Positions 26,876 to 38,020 of a DNA stretch of 64,000 nucleotides are shown here, in pieces. The notes below the pieces were generated by a model that was not told where the DNA came from, searched no databases, and saw only the letters and a program-made list of their open reading frames with translations. Within the stretch, counting starts at the first letter, position 1. Each line of letters begins with the position of its first letter. The DNA lies in the NCBI GenBank assembly GCA_016793445.1, contig JAEUME010000002.1:250501-314500 (forward strand), given 5' to 3'. The translations under genes were made by a program, and so were the position numbers. The DNA is from Hyphomicrobium sp. (GTDB lineage: Bacteria > Pseudomonadota > Alphaproteobacteria > Rhizobiales > Hyphomicrobiaceae).

Positions 26876-27024
26876 GCTTTGCTCGAAACGGTCAACAGCC
26901 AAAACGGCGTACCGTGAGCATACCGATCAAATATTTACGAACGCTCAATTTTGTAGCTGTGCGGACGATTAAGATCTTCCGAACGGTTCGTAAAGTGTTT
27001 GATCTTTCGAAAAAGATGGAGCCG

Positions 27025-27053
27025 ACAGGCCGACCCTTTTGGGGCCGGCCCAT
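27025..27053 (-). terminator. Possible terminator after the PepSY gene
   Basis: GGCCGACCC and GGGCCGGCC (one G-T wobble) flank a short loop about 25-45 bp past the PepSY stop on the minus strand. A T-rich run appears only after another 15 bases, so termination is not certain. Confidence 0.4.
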
Positions 27054-27074
27054 CAGCGTGATCCTTGCCGGACG

Positions 27075-27332
27075 TTAATCGCGCGTGACGCTCAGAATCT
27101 TGAAGTCTTTGTCGAGCTTGATGTCGAACTGGAGGCCGCTCTTGTCTTTGGCATCGTCGACTTCGAAGACTCCGCTGCCCTCGGTCTCCTTTTCCATCGT
27201 GCCGCCGGAATAGCCGGCCGCAGCCAAGGCCTCGGTGATCTTCTTGGCCTCTTCATCGGACGGCTTACTGTCGGCGAAGGCCGGTGCGGCAACAGCTAAA
27301 ATCGAAAAAGCAGCGATTACGAGCTTCTTCAT
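27075..27332 (-). CDS. Small periplasmic PepSY-domain protein
   Basis: An 85-residue protein with a signal peptide (MKKLVIAAFSILAVAAPAFA, cleavage before D). The mature part is a single PepSY-like unit: ITEALAAAGYSGGTMEKETEGSGVFEVD and DIKLDKDFKIL. PepSY units are thought to inhibit or bind proteases or act near the envelope. AAGGAGATGAAC sets the start at 27332. Single-gene unit. Confidence 0.82.
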   Translation of the reverse strand: MKKLVIAAFSILAVAAPAFADSKPSDEEAKKITEALAAAGYSGGTMEKETEGSGVFEVDDAKDKSGLQFDIKLDKDFKILSVTRD

Positions 27333-27471
27333 GTTCATCTCCTTGTCCAGGGTCGGGATCACGTTGTGCGGACCGCATCGCAGCAGGAGGCTGCTAGGGA
27401 AAAATTCCGCACGCCTCCGACTTGAGTATGATTATTGAGCAATGCAAGTCCGGAATATTTCCCGATGCACT

Positions 27472-29310
27472 CTATGCCGCACCCGCCTCGCGCTCGGCTT
27501 CCCGCTTGCGATCCTGGCGTTTACGCTCATTGGGATCGAGCCAGCGCTTGCGCAAACGGATAGATTTCGGCGTAACCTCAACCAGTTCTTCGTCCGTGAT
27601 GTAGCTCATGGCCTTTTCCAGCGTGAGCTTCATGGGTGGCGTCAGAAGCACTGCATCGTCTTTCCCCGATGCACGGACGTTGGTTAGCTTTTTGCCTTTC
27701 AGGACATTCACTTCAAGATCGTTGTCACGCGTGTGCTCGCCCACGATCATGCCTTCGTAGACCCGATCCTGCGGATTAATCATGAACGGGCCACGGTCCT
27801 GGAGGTTGAAGATTGCATAGGCCACCGCCTCGCCGGTGCTGTTGGAAATCAGCACGCCCGTCCGCCGGCCAGGGATCTCGCCTTTGAAGGGCGCATAGGC
27901 GTGGAACAGCTTGTTCATCACCGCAGTGCCACGGGTATCCGACAGCAGTTCGGATTGGTATCCAAGCAGACCGCGCGTGGGCACATGCAACACCATGCGG
28001 GTTCGTCCACCGCCCGAGGGGCGCATCTCAAGCAGCTCGCCTTTGCGTTCCGACAGCTTGGAAACGACGGCGCCAGTGTAGTTGTCATCGACGTCGATGA
28101 TGACTTCCTCGATGGGCTCGAGCTTCTGGCCGGTTGCTTCATCGATCTTGATGACGACCTTGGGGCGCGACACGGTCAGCTCAAATCCTTCGCGGCGCAT
28201 GTTCTCGATCAGAATGGCGAGCTGCAGTTCGCCGCGGCCCGACACGGAGAAGCTGTCCTTGTCGTCTTGCTCGACGATGCGGATGGCGATGTTGCGCTCC
28301 GCTTCCTTCAGCAGCCTGTCGCGGATGACGCGGCTTTGCACCTTGTCGCCTTCCTGACCGGCGAAGGGTCCATCATTAATCCGGAACGTCATGGACAGCG
28401 TCGGCGGGTCGATAGGCTGAGCAGGTAGCGGGCTTTCGACGGACAGATCACACAGTGTGTCGGCGACAGTTGCCTCCGTCATGCCGGCCAGCGCCACGAT
28501 ATCGCCGGCCTCGCCGAGCTCGACACTGGTGCGCTCCAGGCCGCGGAAGGCAAGAACCTTCTGCACACGAAACGTCTCGACGAGCGCTCCGTCGTGGTGC
28601 AGCGCCTTGATCTGCTGATTTGGCTTAACCGAGCCCGACGTGATCCGGCCCGTCAGAATGCGGCCAAGGAAGGGGTCGGCTTCGAGCGTCGTGGCCAGCA
28701 GGCGGAAGCCGCCGGTTTCCACCCTCGGCGGCGGCACATGCTCCAGCACCAGATCGAACAGCGGCGCCATGCTTTCCTGCGGGCCAGCAGGATCGCGCGC
28801 CATCCAGCCATTGCGGCCTGAGCCGTACAGAACAGGGAAGTCGAGCTGTTCGTCGGTTGCGTCGAGGTTGGCAAACAGGTCGAAGATCTCGTTCAACACG
28901 TCGAGATGACGCTCGTCGGGACGGTCGATCTTGTTGATGGCCACGATGGGTCGCAGGCCGCGGCGCAGCGCCTTCGAAACGACGAACTTGGTCTGCGGCA
29001 ACGGGCCCTCGGAGGCGTCGACGAGCACGATCACCCCGTCGACCATGTTCAAGATACGCTCCACCTCGCCGCCGAAGTCGGCGTGGCCCGGCGTATCGAC
29101 GATGTTGATGCGGGTGTCTTTCCAAACAACGGACGTGCATTTGGCGAGGATGGTAATGCCACGCTCGCGCTCCAGGTCGTTGCTGTCCATCGCGCGCTCG
29201 GCGACCTTCTGGTTCTCGCGGAAGGCGCCCGATTGCTTGAGCAGTTCGTCGACGAGGGTCGTCTTGCCATGGTCGACGTGCGCGATGATCGCGATATTAC
29301 GGACATTCAT
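27472..29310 (-). CDS. typA: Translational GTPase TypA/BipA
   Basis: A 612-residue ribosome-associated GTPase. G1 AHVDHGKTT is at 9-17, switch I has RGITILAK, G3 DTPGHADF and G4 NKIDRP follow, then EF-G-like domains and the BipA-specific C-terminal domain. The tail is rich in Arg, Glu and Lys. It helps 50S assembly and growth under stress or low temperature. The ATG at 29310 gives [15 protein letters not shown]. Monocistronic. Confidence 0.96.
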   Translation of the reverse strand: MNVRNIAIIAHVDHGKTTLVDELLKQSGAFRENQKVAERAMDSNDLERERGITILAKCTSVVWKDTRINIVDTPGHADFGGEVERILNMVDGVIVLVDASEGPLPQTKFVVSKALRRGLRPIVAINKIDRPDERHLDVLNEIFDLFANLDATDEQLDFPVLYGSGRNGWMARDPAGPQESMAPLFDLVLEHVPPPRVETGGFRLLATTLEADPFLGRILTGRITSGSVKPNQQIKALHHDGALVETFRVQKVLAFRGLERTSVELGEAGDIVALAGMTEATVADTLCDLSVESPLPAQPIDPPTLSMTFRINDGPFAGQEGDKVQSRVIRDRLLKEAERNIAIRIVEQDDKDSFSVSGRGELQLAILIENMRREGFELTVSRPKVVIKIDEATGQKLEPIEEVIIDVDDNYTGAVVSKLSERKGELLEMRPSGGGRTRMVLHVPTRGLLGYQSELLSDTRGTAVMNKLFHAYAPFKGEIPGRRTGVLISNSTGEAVAYAIFNLQDRGPFMINPQDRVYEGMIVGEHTRDNDLEVNVLKGKKLTNVRASGKDDAVLLTPPMKLTLEKAMSYITDEELVEVTPKSIRLRKRWLDPNERKRQDRKREAEREAGAA

Positions 29311-29598
29311 GAATGGGGCCTGAGGTTGAGGCGCCTGCTTATTGCGGCGCAAAATTGAGCCATCCGCCTAGCACACTGTAACGCTGCAAGCTAGCGCGGT
29401 TTGGCCGCGCCCGCGCTCCTTTGGCCGCTGGAACCGAGGCTTTATCGGCGTTTTGGGCGAACCGCATGAGTGGGGCAGGGCTCGCACCCGCCCAGCTTGT
29501 TAAGAGGGTTAGCACGCTTCTTGAAGGGAACGGGATGAACGCGGCCAAGCCGCCCGCGCCCCGTGCCAATCCGGCACACCCGCCTGGAGATTTGCGAC

Positions 29599-30132
29599 AT
29601 GTTCGAACGCAACAAGATCGACAATGCCGTTCAAGTGATGACGGTGCCTGCCGAGTTGACGCTGGACGATGGCGAGGTGCTGAAGGGCCGGTTCGTGATT
29701 TCAGCCAACCGCAACATCTATGAAGTCCTCAATGCCGATACCCACTTCTTCGATTTTGAGACCTACACTGGCGAGCGTGCGCTGATCGCACGAACAACAA
29801 TCAAGGCCGTTCGGATCATCCCGGTCTCCAATGCCAATCATCTCAAGGGGCGGCTCCGCGAAAACGAGGTGTTCGACCCCTACGCGATCCTGGGTGTGGC
29901 GCAAGGCACCGCATGGGAGGATGTACGGGCGGCCTATGTCAATCTGTCGAAGCTTTATCATCCCGACCGCTTCGCCAACGTCGATCTGCCCGGCGAGGTG
30001 AGCGATTATCTGTCCGCCATGGCGCGCCGAATCAACGCCGCCTACGCTGCGCTCGAAGCTCCTGTTCAAGCCGCCAAGCGCGCTGCAATTGCCAAGTCAG
30101 CGCCTGTGTTTACCTCTCCAATCCGTGGGTGA
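29599..30132 (+). CDS. J-domain protein with an N-terminal beta domain
   Basis: A 177-residue protein starting at the ATG at 29599, with GGAG 11 bases upstream. Residues 1-85 form a beta-rich domain (AELTLDDGEVLKGRFVIS) of no family I can name. A J-domain follows (FDPYAILGVAQGTAWEDVRAAY) with the HPD motif in YHPDRF, which stimulates DnaK ATPase. The HPD loop is intact, so it probably recruits DnaK to a client bound by the N-terminal domain. Confidence 0.8.
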   Translation: MFERNKIDNAVQVMTVPAELTLDDGEVLKGRFVISANRNIYEVLNADTHFFDFETYTGERALIARTTIKAVRIIPVSNANHLKGRLRENEVFDPYAILGVAQGTAWEDVRAAYVNLSKLYHPDRFANVDLPGEVSDYLSAMARRINAAYAALEAPVQAAKRAAIAKSAPVFTSPIRG

Positions 30133-30148
30133 GCCGCCCGTTGCGCTC

Positions 30149-31051
30149 TTATCGAAGGGCTGGTGAGGCACGAAATCGTGCTGCAGCGAAACGTACGAAC
30201 TCGCAAACGCGCGGGCTCTCGGTTCGCGTCGGCCGGTAGACGAGATGGATCGGAATGGCGGTGTCATCAAAGCGGTCCAGGATGGTTCGCACTCGCCCAT
30301 CATGCAGCGCCGCCTTTGCCTGATAGGAAAGAACGCGGGTAATGCCGGCGCCTGCCGCGGCGGCATCCAGGGCGGCATCCGCCGTGTTGACTGAAAGACG
30401 GGCACGCACGCGCACGGAGTTGCGGCCGTAGCGCTTGCTTTTGAAATTCCAGCGTGTGCCACCGGGTAAACCGTCGAACGTGACGCAATCGCGACGGGCC
30501 AGATCCGCGATCGCCGAGGGTACGCCATGCCGGTCCAGATAGGCGGGTGACGCGCACACGACCATGTTCAGCGTTCCGACACGCTTTGCGATCAGCGAAG
30601 AATCCGGCAGTTCGCCGATGCGCACCGCAACGTCGATGCCCTCCTCGATGAGATCGACGATGCGGTCCACGAGAAGAAGCCGCGCATCGATGCGTGGGAA
30701 GGACGCAAGAAAGGCAGCGACAAGCGGGACGATGTGCATCCGCCCGAAAGCAACCGGTGCGGTGATGGCGATGGTGCCGGAGAGATCTCCGGCTTCTCCC
30801 GTGATCCTGCTTTCGGCGGCTTCGATTTGCTCGATGACACTCCGGCAGGTTTCAAGATAGTCCCGCCCGGCATCGGTCAGGACCATCCGGCGGGTCGTGC
30901 GCTCAATCAGAGTGGATGACAAACCGGCTTCGAGCTGCGCGAGCGCACGGCTCACATTCGTCAGCGGCTCTCCAAGATTGCGGGCTGCGGCCGAAAGGCT
31001 GCCCGCCTCGGCCACGGCCGCAAATATCGTCATGGCGCGAACCTTATCCAT
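30149..31051 (-). CDS. LysR-family transcriptional regulator (CrgA/DsdC-like)
   Basis: A 300-residue protein. The helix-turn-helix is near the start (GSLSAAARNLGEPLTNVSRAL) and the effector domain follows. The opening MDKVRAMTIFAAVAEAGSLSAAAR is that of the large group of LysR proteins beside GST or quinone-reductase genes. AAGGATCTGCG sets the ATG at 31051. It is divergent from a GST and flavin-split-barrel pair, which it likely regulates. Confidence 0.9.
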   Translation of the reverse strand: MDKVRAMTIFAAVAEAGSLSAAARNLGEPLTNVSRALAQLEAGLSSTLIERTTRRMVLTDAGRDYLETCRSVIEQIEAAESRITGEAGDLSGTIAITAPVAFGRMHIVPLVAAFLASFPRIDARLLLVDRIVDLIEEGIDVAVRIGELPDSSLIAKRVGTLNMVVCASPAYLDRHGVPSAIADLARRDCVTFDGLPGGTRWNFKSKRYGRNSVRVRARLSVNTADAALDAAAAGAGITRVLSYQAKAALHDGRVRTILDRFDDTAIPIHLVYRPTRTESPRVCEFVRFAAARFRASPALR

Positions 31052-31158
31052 CGCAGATCCTTCCATTTTATGGAAATATTCCTGCCGGACTTTCTATCTA
31101 GCGGAGAGGTGAGATTTGCACCAGCTTCCATGGCGAGCCAAGAATCCAGGAGCCCGCG

Positions 31159-31758
31159 ATGCCGGCCAAGCTTTACGATCTCGAATTGTCGGGCAACTGC
31201 TACAAGGTGCGTCTGCTTTGCGCGCTGCTTGGGGTGCCGCTGGAGATCATACCCGTCGACTTCCTGGCAGGCGCGCACAAGAGGCCGCCCGTCATCGATC
31301 TCAATCCGTTCGGCGAGCTTCCTGTCTTCCAGGACGGCGACGTGGTGCTACGCGATAGTCAGGCGATTCTCGTTTATGTCGCCCGCAAGTGGGGCGGCGA
31401 GGCGTGGTTGCCAACCGATCCTGCCGATATGGCGCGTGTGTGTGAATGGCTGTTCGTGGCCGAGAATGAAATCGCGCGCGGTCCAAACGATGCGCGCCTG
31501 CACGATAAGTTCGGCTATACTCTCGATGTTGCAACGGCCCGCGCAAACGCGGCCCGCATACTCGGCCTTATGGAACGGCGTCTGGCGCGCCGCTCCTGGC
31601 TTGCATTGGATCGGCCCACCGTCGCCGACATCGCCTGCATGCCCTATGTGGCGCTGGGCCATGAGGGCGGCGTGCCGATTGACGGCTATCCGGCGTTGCA
31701 GGCTTGGGTTCAGCGCGTGAAGCAGTTGCCGGGTTTCGTCGGAATGCCCGCGATCTAA
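31159..31758 (+). CDS. Glutathione S-transferase family protein
   Basis: A 199-residue protein. The thioredoxin-fold half begins MPAKLYDLELSGNCYKVRLL, with Ser/Asn at the catalytic position, and has NPFGELPVF and RDSQAILVYVA for glutathione binding. The helical half carries LALDRPTVADIACMPYV. AGGAG lies 8 bases before the ATG. It is divergent from a LysR gene and followed by a flavin-binding split-barrel gene, likely one operon for detoxification. Confidence 0.88.
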   Translation: MPAKLYDLELSGNCYKVRLLCALLGVPLEIIPVDFLAGAHKRPPVIDLNPFGELPVFQDGDVVLRDSQAILVYVARKWGGEAWLPTDPADMARVCEWLFVAENEIARGPNDARLHDKFGYTLDVATARANAARILGLMERRLARRSWLALDRPTVADIACMPYVALGHEGGVPIDGYPALQAWVQRVKQLPGFVGMPAI

Positions 31759-31792
31759 AGGCCGCAAGTTTCAAAGCACAGGGTGCAGCAGC

Positions 31793-32410
31793 ATGTCTAC
31801 GCCCGCATCGCCCGTATCGGATGTCGCCTTCACGCCTGCCGTCAAAGCCGCTCAGACCCGGCTTGGATCGCGGGATCAATTTGAGCGCATGGAGAAGGGG
31901 CACGGCTGGCCCAGCCATGTCACATCGGATTTGGCCGAGGTGATCGCGGCGGCGCGCTCGTTTTATCTTGGAACCGCCAGCGCCGCCGGGCAGCCTTATA
32001 TTCAGCACCGCGGCGGCCCTGCCGGTTTTCTCAAAGTGCTCGATGAGCGCACGCTGGGCTTTGCCGACTTTGCAGGCAACAAGCAATACATCACGGCCGG
32101 CAATCTGTCGGAGAACCCGCTCGCCTTCATCTTCCTCATGGATTACGCGCGCCGGCGGCGAGTCAAACTCTGGGGTCGTGCAAAGATCATCGAGGATGAC
32201 GAAGAGCTGCTGAGCCGGTTACGTCCGCCGGTCGGATCGGTGCGCGCGGAACGCGTCATTATCTTCGAACTTGAGGCATGGGACCGCAATTGCGCGCAAT
32301 ACATCCCGCAACTCGTGCCCATTGAAGAGGTGCAAAGCGCCATCCATCGGCTTCAACAGCGCATTGCGGATCTTGAATCGCAGATCAAGGCGCGCGCGGT
32401 CTTGGACTGA
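31793..32410 (+). CDS. Pyridoxamine 5'-phosphate oxidase-like flavin split-barrel protein
   Basis: A 205-residue protein. The split-barrel FMN-binding fold is indicated by FYLGTASAAGQPYIQHRGGPAG, DFAGNKQYITAGNL and RRVKLWGRAKI. The C-terminal helix (QSAIHRLQQRIADLESQI) could dimerise. True PdxH signatures are not complete, so it is probably a related reductase or oxidase of unknown substrate. It is 34 bp after the GST gene and followed by repeat copy B as the terminator. Confidence 0.8.
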   Translation: MSTPASPVSDVAFTPAVKAAQTRLGSRDQFERMEKGHGWPSHVTSDLAEVIAAARSFYLGTASAAGQPYIQHRGGPAGFLKVLDERTLGFADFAGNKQYITAGNLSENPLAFIFLMDYARRRRVKLWGRAKIIEDDEELLSRLRPPVGSVRAERVIIFELEAWDRNCAQYIPQLVPIEEVQSAIHRLQQRIADLESQIKARAVLD

Positions 32411-32413
32411 TCC

Positions 32414-32519
32414 CTAGAGCTGTTCCGCTTTTGATGGAATCGCGGAACGGCTCTAGGCTTTTGTTTTGTCGTGCTTCTTGTCGGAAAACCGGTTCCCACT
32501 TTTCCGCAAAGCACTCTAG
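32414..32519 (+). repeat. Dispersed intergenic hairpin repeat, copy B (terminator-like)
   Basis: Only 3 bp after the stop of the flavin-split-barrel gene, GAGCTGTTCCG and CGGAACGGCTC form a hairpin within flanking CTAG and are followed by GCTTTTGTTTTGTCG. The second block (GGAAAACCGGTTCCCACTTT, then CTCTAG) matches copy A in inverted orientation with very few differences. The hairpin plus T-rich tail would terminate transcription. Confidence 0.85.
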
Positions 32520-32543
32520 CGTGCGCGACGCGCACAAGGCGCC

Positions 32544-33320
32544 TTACCGCGCAGGCAGCGAAGAACCGTTGGGGTCCTTCTCATTGGCGCGCAGCTCGCT
32601 CAGCAGGGTCTCGATATCGGGGCGCGGCGCGGGTGAGTTGTCGTGGCGTTGCCGCTGGCGATCCTGGAGCACACGTGCGCTCATTTCTGCGCCTGACTTC
32701 TTGAGGCGCCGGCCCCCGGAGATCAGCAGCGGGTTCGTGGGTTGCTCCAGGTCCAGTTCTTCCAGGAAGCTTTCGCGCAACGCGTAGAACGCCTGCAGGA
32801 TGGCATCGCGCACCAGCTTCTTGTGCTCTTCTGTTGGCGGCTGTGGATTACGTGGATCGAGTGTCTGGAGGACGCGGCGCATGTCGTGCAGCGGGGCATA
32901 AGGGTACAGCCCGACGAGTGTGTCGGTTTCTCCGGAGTTCTTGTAGACGATCCGCATCGTGTCGATCGTTTCGCTGATGCGGTTGAAGGCGGCTAGATAG
33001 TCGTCCGTCGCGTGATAGGGCTTCTCGCAATAATTCAACAGAATGGATTTGGTACGGACGATGTTGCGCCATTCCTCCTCGAGGCTTTCCACGAATTTGG
33101 AGCGCTTCTGGAAGATGTTGGAAAGGTACGCGACGCCGCCGGTCGCGATGAGCAGCGACATATCGCGGACGAACTCATACATCTGGCTGGCGATGGAAAC
33201 GATCTGCGACGGCACGCCGGGGAAATCGTCGATGAATTTTGCCGCAAGCAGAAGCAGCAACACGATGCCCAAGATCCAGTAAAGCCGAATCAGAGTTCTG
33301 TTGACGGATGTTCTGGTCAT
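32544..33320 (-). CDS. Membrane-anchored protein of unknown function
   Basis: A 258-residue protein. Two hydrophobic segments (about 12-30 and 50-68) anchor it; a charged cytoplasmic region follows (FQKRSKFVESLEEEWRNIVRTK) and the last 60 residues are basic, Pro/Arg-rich and likely disordered. No family is recognised. Alone on its strand between repeat B and the asparagine synthetase gap. Confidence 0.6.
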   Translation of the reverse strand: MTRTSVNRTLIRLYWILGIVLLLLLAAKFIDDFPGVPSQIVSIASQMYEFVRDMSLLIATGGVAYLSNIFQKRSKFVESLEEEWRNIVRTKSILLNYCEKPYHATDDYLAAFNRISETIDTMRIVYKNSGETDTLVGLYPYAPLHDMRRVLQTLDPRNPQPPTEEHKKLVRDAILQAFYALRESFLEELDLEQPTNPLLISGGRRLKKSGAEMSARVLQDRQRQRHDNSPAPRPDIETLLSELRANEKDPNGSSLPAR

Positions 33321-33733
33321 CTGAGGTGCCGTGCCGGTGGTCTTGATCGGAGGACTGGCGTGTGCAGATCCGCCTGTCGTTTACATGAGTTGGCAGCCGG
33401 CATCATGTCCCAAAAGAGGCTTTGAAGGCGTCCCATACGTCGGACTGCCGTTTTCGCCTCATCAGACAAAATTGCCGCATTCCATGTGGCGGGAATTGCC
33501 TGAGGCGCCATGTCCGGTCCAATTTCGGCTGCAATTGGACGTTTCAACCCAAAAAATCCATGCCTTTTGTCGCAAGGCGTATGGCAGAGCTGGAAATCAG
33601 GCCTATGCCGGTTTACGTGCGATAGGTTCGGAAAGCGCTTGTAGACGCGTAAGTAACCATGCTGCCGGCTTGACACGGGCCGGGTGGGTTCAAGTCTGGC
33701 ACGTCCAGCCAACAAGGAAAGTCTCCAGGAACA
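33321..33733. other. Noncoding interval upstream of the asparagine synthetase gene
   Basis: 413 bases with no gene I can support; the only long frame is the shadow of the asparagine synthetase. It holds GTCCAATT-N8-AATTGGAC, a perfect 8-bp dyad at 33517-33540, a possible -35-like TTGACA near 33670, and AGGAACA before the ATG at 33734. Divergent promoters for the flanking genes are likely here. Confidence 0.5.
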
Positions 33734-35740
33734 ATGTGCGGTGTTGCCGGTGTGATCGATCTGTGCGGCCGGCATGAGCCGCACCGCGAGACAGTTGAAG
33801 CCATGACCGAGGCTCTTGCCCATCGCGGCCCAGACGATGATGGCTACCTTTTCGCGCCGGGCATGGGGCTTGGACATCGCCGTCTCAGCATCGTCGGGAT
33901 AGAGTTGGGCCATCAGCCGATTTATAACGAGGATCGCACTGTCGCCGTCATGGTCAACGGCGAGCTGTTCGAACATGAGGAGTTGCGTCGCTCCCTCAAG
34001 GCCAAGGGCCACGTCTTCAAGTCGACGACTGACTCGGAAGTCCTCGTGCATCTTTACGAAGAGCAGGGCGAGGACGTATTCACGAGTCTCAACGGTCAGT
34101 TCGCCGCCATTCTCGTCGACTTCAGGCGCCGTCTCATTTTTCTTGCGCGCGACCGCGCCGGCATCTGTCCGCTGTTCTGGGCGCGCGAGGGGGATTGGCT
34201 GTACGTCGCCTCCGAGCCCAAATCCATTCTGGCATCCGGCGACGTGATGCCGATTTGCGACCCTCGCGGACTCGATCAGGTCTTCAACTTTTTCGCCATC
34301 GGCGGACGGCGCACCATGTTCGCCGGGATCAACTCTGTCCTTCCAGGGCACTATCTCAAGATCGCCTTCCGACCCGACCGCCGTCCCGCTGAAATCGTCG
34401 AAAGGCGTTATTGGGATTACGACTTCCCCGATGCCGGTCAAGAAGAGAACCCGGAAAATATCACCCCACTCGTCGATGAATTCGAAGCCGCGTTTCACAA
34501 TGCCGTCGATCTTCGTCTGCGCGCCGATGTTCCTGTGGTTGGCTACCTGAGCGGAGGCGTCGATTCCGCCTATGTGCTCGCCACTGCCGCAAAGATTCGC
34601 GGCACGCCGCCGCCGAGCTTCACCATTCGCGTCCCATCCGGCAAACTCGACGAAACGCCGGACGCCATGGTTTCGGCGCGCTCGATCGGCACCAACCCGA
34701 CCATCGTGACGTGCGACGCCGAGGCGATCCGAAAGGCCTATCCGGATCTTATTCGGGCCACCGACAGCCCGGTCATTGACACGTCCTGCGCAGCGTTGTT
34801 CTCGCTCGCCGCCGAGGTCCGCCGGCAAGGCTATAAAGTAACTCTGACCGGTGAAGGAGCTGACGAAGCGTTTGCCGGCTACGTCTGGTTCAAGACAGGC
34901 GCCTTCGAGCAGATGCACGACAGACGCGGATTCCGCCCAAGCCGCATCTCCAACCGCATTCTGCGTAAACTCACTTCACCCGCCACGCCTTGGCGGGATA
35001 TCTTGCGAGAGGACGAGCTGTCAGGCGGCCCGCATGCGCAAACGCTGCTCTACAGCCTCGTCGGTCGGTCGCGGCATATGTACTTCAGCCGCGAGACCAA
35101 GGCTCTCCTTAAAGGCTATTCTGCCTACGAAGACATGCCGCTGGACCTTGAGCGCATGAAGCGATGGCATCCGCTGAACCAGTCGCTGTACCTGGGCTAT
35201 AAGCTGCATTTGCCTGGATTGCTGCTGAACCACAAGGGTGACCGCATCGCCATGGCCAACAGCGTGGAGACGCGCTACCCGTTCCTCGACAATGGCGTTA
35301 TTGCGGCGGCAGCGCGTATCCATCCTGAATTGAAATTGAAGGGCCGCAAGCAAGACAAGTTTCTTTTGCGCAAGGCGGCCGAGCGCTTGCTTCCCCGCGA
35401 AGTCGCCTGGCGGCCGAAGGGCATGTTCCGCGCACCATTTGCCGAAAGCTTCGTTCAAAGCCCGCCGAAATACGTCGAGCAACTCATGAGCGTGGAGTCG
35501 CTGGCGCGTGCGGGACACTTCGACGTCAAATCTGTACGCCGCGACTATGAGCGCTATGTTGCGGGCCAGGTGCCCGATTGGCGGGTTTTCATGAGCATGG
35601 GACTGGGTGGCGTGCTCTCCACTCAGCTCTGGCATCACATCAATTTCGGCGGTGGGCTCTGCGAGCTTGATTATGTCGAGCGCGTGCCCCAACGCGTGCG
35701 TCATCCCGGCCAAGAGCCAAAGCCCGTCGCGGTGGCCTGA
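33734..35740 (+). CDS. asnB: Asparagine synthetase (glutamine-hydrolysing)
   Basis: A 668-residue protein. The N-terminal class II glutaminase domain has the nucleophile Cys2 (MCGVAGV), RGPDDDG and NGELFEHEELR. The synthetase domain has the PP-loop SGGVDS at 273-278 and the conserved GEGADEAFAGY and VETRYPFLD. Such proteins make asparagine from aspartate and glutamine. The family also includes amidotransferases acting on other acids, but a free-standing gene with an intact glutaminase is most simply asnB. Confidence 0.85.
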   Translation: MCGVAGVIDLCGRHEPHRETVEAMTEALAHRGPDDDGYLFAPGMGLGHRRLSIVGIELGHQPIYNEDRTVAVMVNGELFEHEELRRSLKAKGHVFKSTTDSEVLVHLYEEQGEDVFTSLNGQFAAILVDFRRRLIFLARDRAGICPLFWAREGDWLYVASEPKSILASGDVMPICDPRGLDQVFNFFAIGGRRTMFAGINSVLPGHYLKIAFRPDRRPAEIVERRYWDYDFPDAGQEENPENITPLVDEFEAAFHNAVDLRLRADVPVVGYLSGGVDSAYVLATAAKIRGTPPPSFTIRVPSGKLDETPDAMVSARSIGTNPTIVTCDAEAIRKAYPDLIRATDSPVIDTSCAALFSLAAEVRRQGYKVTLTGEGADEAFAGYVWFKTGAFEQMHDRRGFRPSRISNRILRKLTSPATPWRDILREDELSGGPHAQTLLYSLVGRSRHMYFSRETKALLKGYSAYEDMPLDLERMKRWHPLNQSLYLGYKLHLPGLLLNHKGDRIAMANSVETRYPFLDNGVIAAAARIHPELKLKGRKQDKFLLRKAAERLLPREVAWRPKGMFRAPFAESFVQSPPKYVEQLMSVESLARAGHFDVKSVRRDYERYVAGQVPDWRVFMSMGLGGVLSTQLWHHINFGGGLCELDYVERVPQRVRHPGQEPKPVAVA

Positions 35741-36092
35741 AGCGGTCCGCAGCAAAAAGATCCCAGGCCAGCTGTAGGGCTCGAGCGCAATGGCGTTGTC
35801 GCAGAAGCGCCGGTGATGCTTCCGCGGTCAGGGCCAATTCCCTGAACACAAATGGTTTATTCTGAAATTTATAAGGACCCCGTCGAGCCTTTGAGGCTCC
35901 ACAAGCAAAAGTCGCGTGTTGCTGGCTGTGGTCATGGTACCCACTGTTTGCACGATATTTTGCAAACCCAATTGACGACTGGCCACTAATTTTTCAACTC
36001 TGGGTTGGCCGAAGTGGGCCCGGGGGCCTGCCGAAGGTGTGTCTGGACACTTGTCCGGCGCCCGCGTGCATAAGAAGTATGGGAGACTACAG
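35741..36092. other. Noncoding interval after the asparagine synthetase gene
   Basis: 352 bases without a supported gene. It contains a perfect dyad GTTTGCA-N8-TGCAAAC at 35946-35967 and an AT-rich stretch around 35855-35875, fitting a promoter for the lipoprotein gene at 36093. No RNA gene is seen. Confidence 0.45.
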
Positions 36093-36359
36093 ATGAAACC
36101 GATGGCAAAGACGGCGACCATTTTGGCGATTTCGGCACTTGCCGCATTCGTTTCTGGTTGCTCTGAACAAAAGAGCGAGGAAAAGACGTCCACTCCGGCG
36201 GCGACGCAAGAGGGAACGAGCCCGGCAGCTACATCGACAGAACCTGCGCCGGCACCGTCCACAGCATCGGAGCCCGCTGCCACGCCACCGCCGGCGACAG
36301 AGGCCCCCGCCGCCGCCCCGGCGCCTGAAACCGCTCCACCCGCCGAGGAGAACAAGTGA
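36093..36359 (+). CDS. Small Pro/Ala-rich lipoprotein
   Basis: An 88-residue protein. The signal peptide ends in a lipobox (FVSGC), so the mature protein starts at a lipidated Cys followed by SEQKSEEK. The rest is a low-complexity Pro/Ala/Thr/Glu chain with no fold. GGGAGACTACAG sets the start. Similar extended lipoproteins can span the periplasm; function unknown. Confidence 0.72.
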   Translation: MKPMAKTATILAISALAAFVSGCSEQKSEEKTSTPAATQEGTSPAATSTEPAPAPSTASEPAATPPPATEAPAAAPAPETAPPAEENK

Positions 36360-36543
36360 GATCGTTCGCTTGAGCGGATGCGTCGAGAAACGCGCCAAGC
36401 GGGTCTCAGGCTAACCGACCATGTCACGCGGCGCACATACGCCCGGGGGGGAACGTTGTCTCATCTAAACCGACGATTGAGCAGACGAATGCCAACGGCG
36501 CTCGTCCACTCTTTCGTTGCGATCAAGAGCGCGGACCGCGGCC

Positions 36544-37770
<1,227 letters not shown>

Positions 37771-38020
37771 GGGCGTATCCTGTAGCGGAGTTGCGCGGAA
37801 AAGGCGCGGCACTCTTAGCAGGCCCCACGCTCAGTGCAAGGGCGCGAAAACAACGGCCCTGCGCGGCAAATACGTCGCAGATCGTCATCTATCCCCTGGT
37901 GATTTCGTCGTCACTGGTGGAGTTTCAGGCAATGTTCTGTTCAATAGGGCGGCAATCGGGGAGGTAACAGCGTAGGGCCCGTGTTTGCCGGGCTAAATAT
38001 ATTTGCCGGGGGATGGCATC

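Noticed and set aside
33660..33710. tRNA-like stretch with GGTTCAAGTC
   Set aside because: The stem bases around the apparent T loop do not pair and no acceptor or anticodon arm can be drawn.
33317..34918. A 533-residue minus-strand frame
   Set aside because: Overlaps the asparagine synthetase gene, which has all its motifs on the plus strand.
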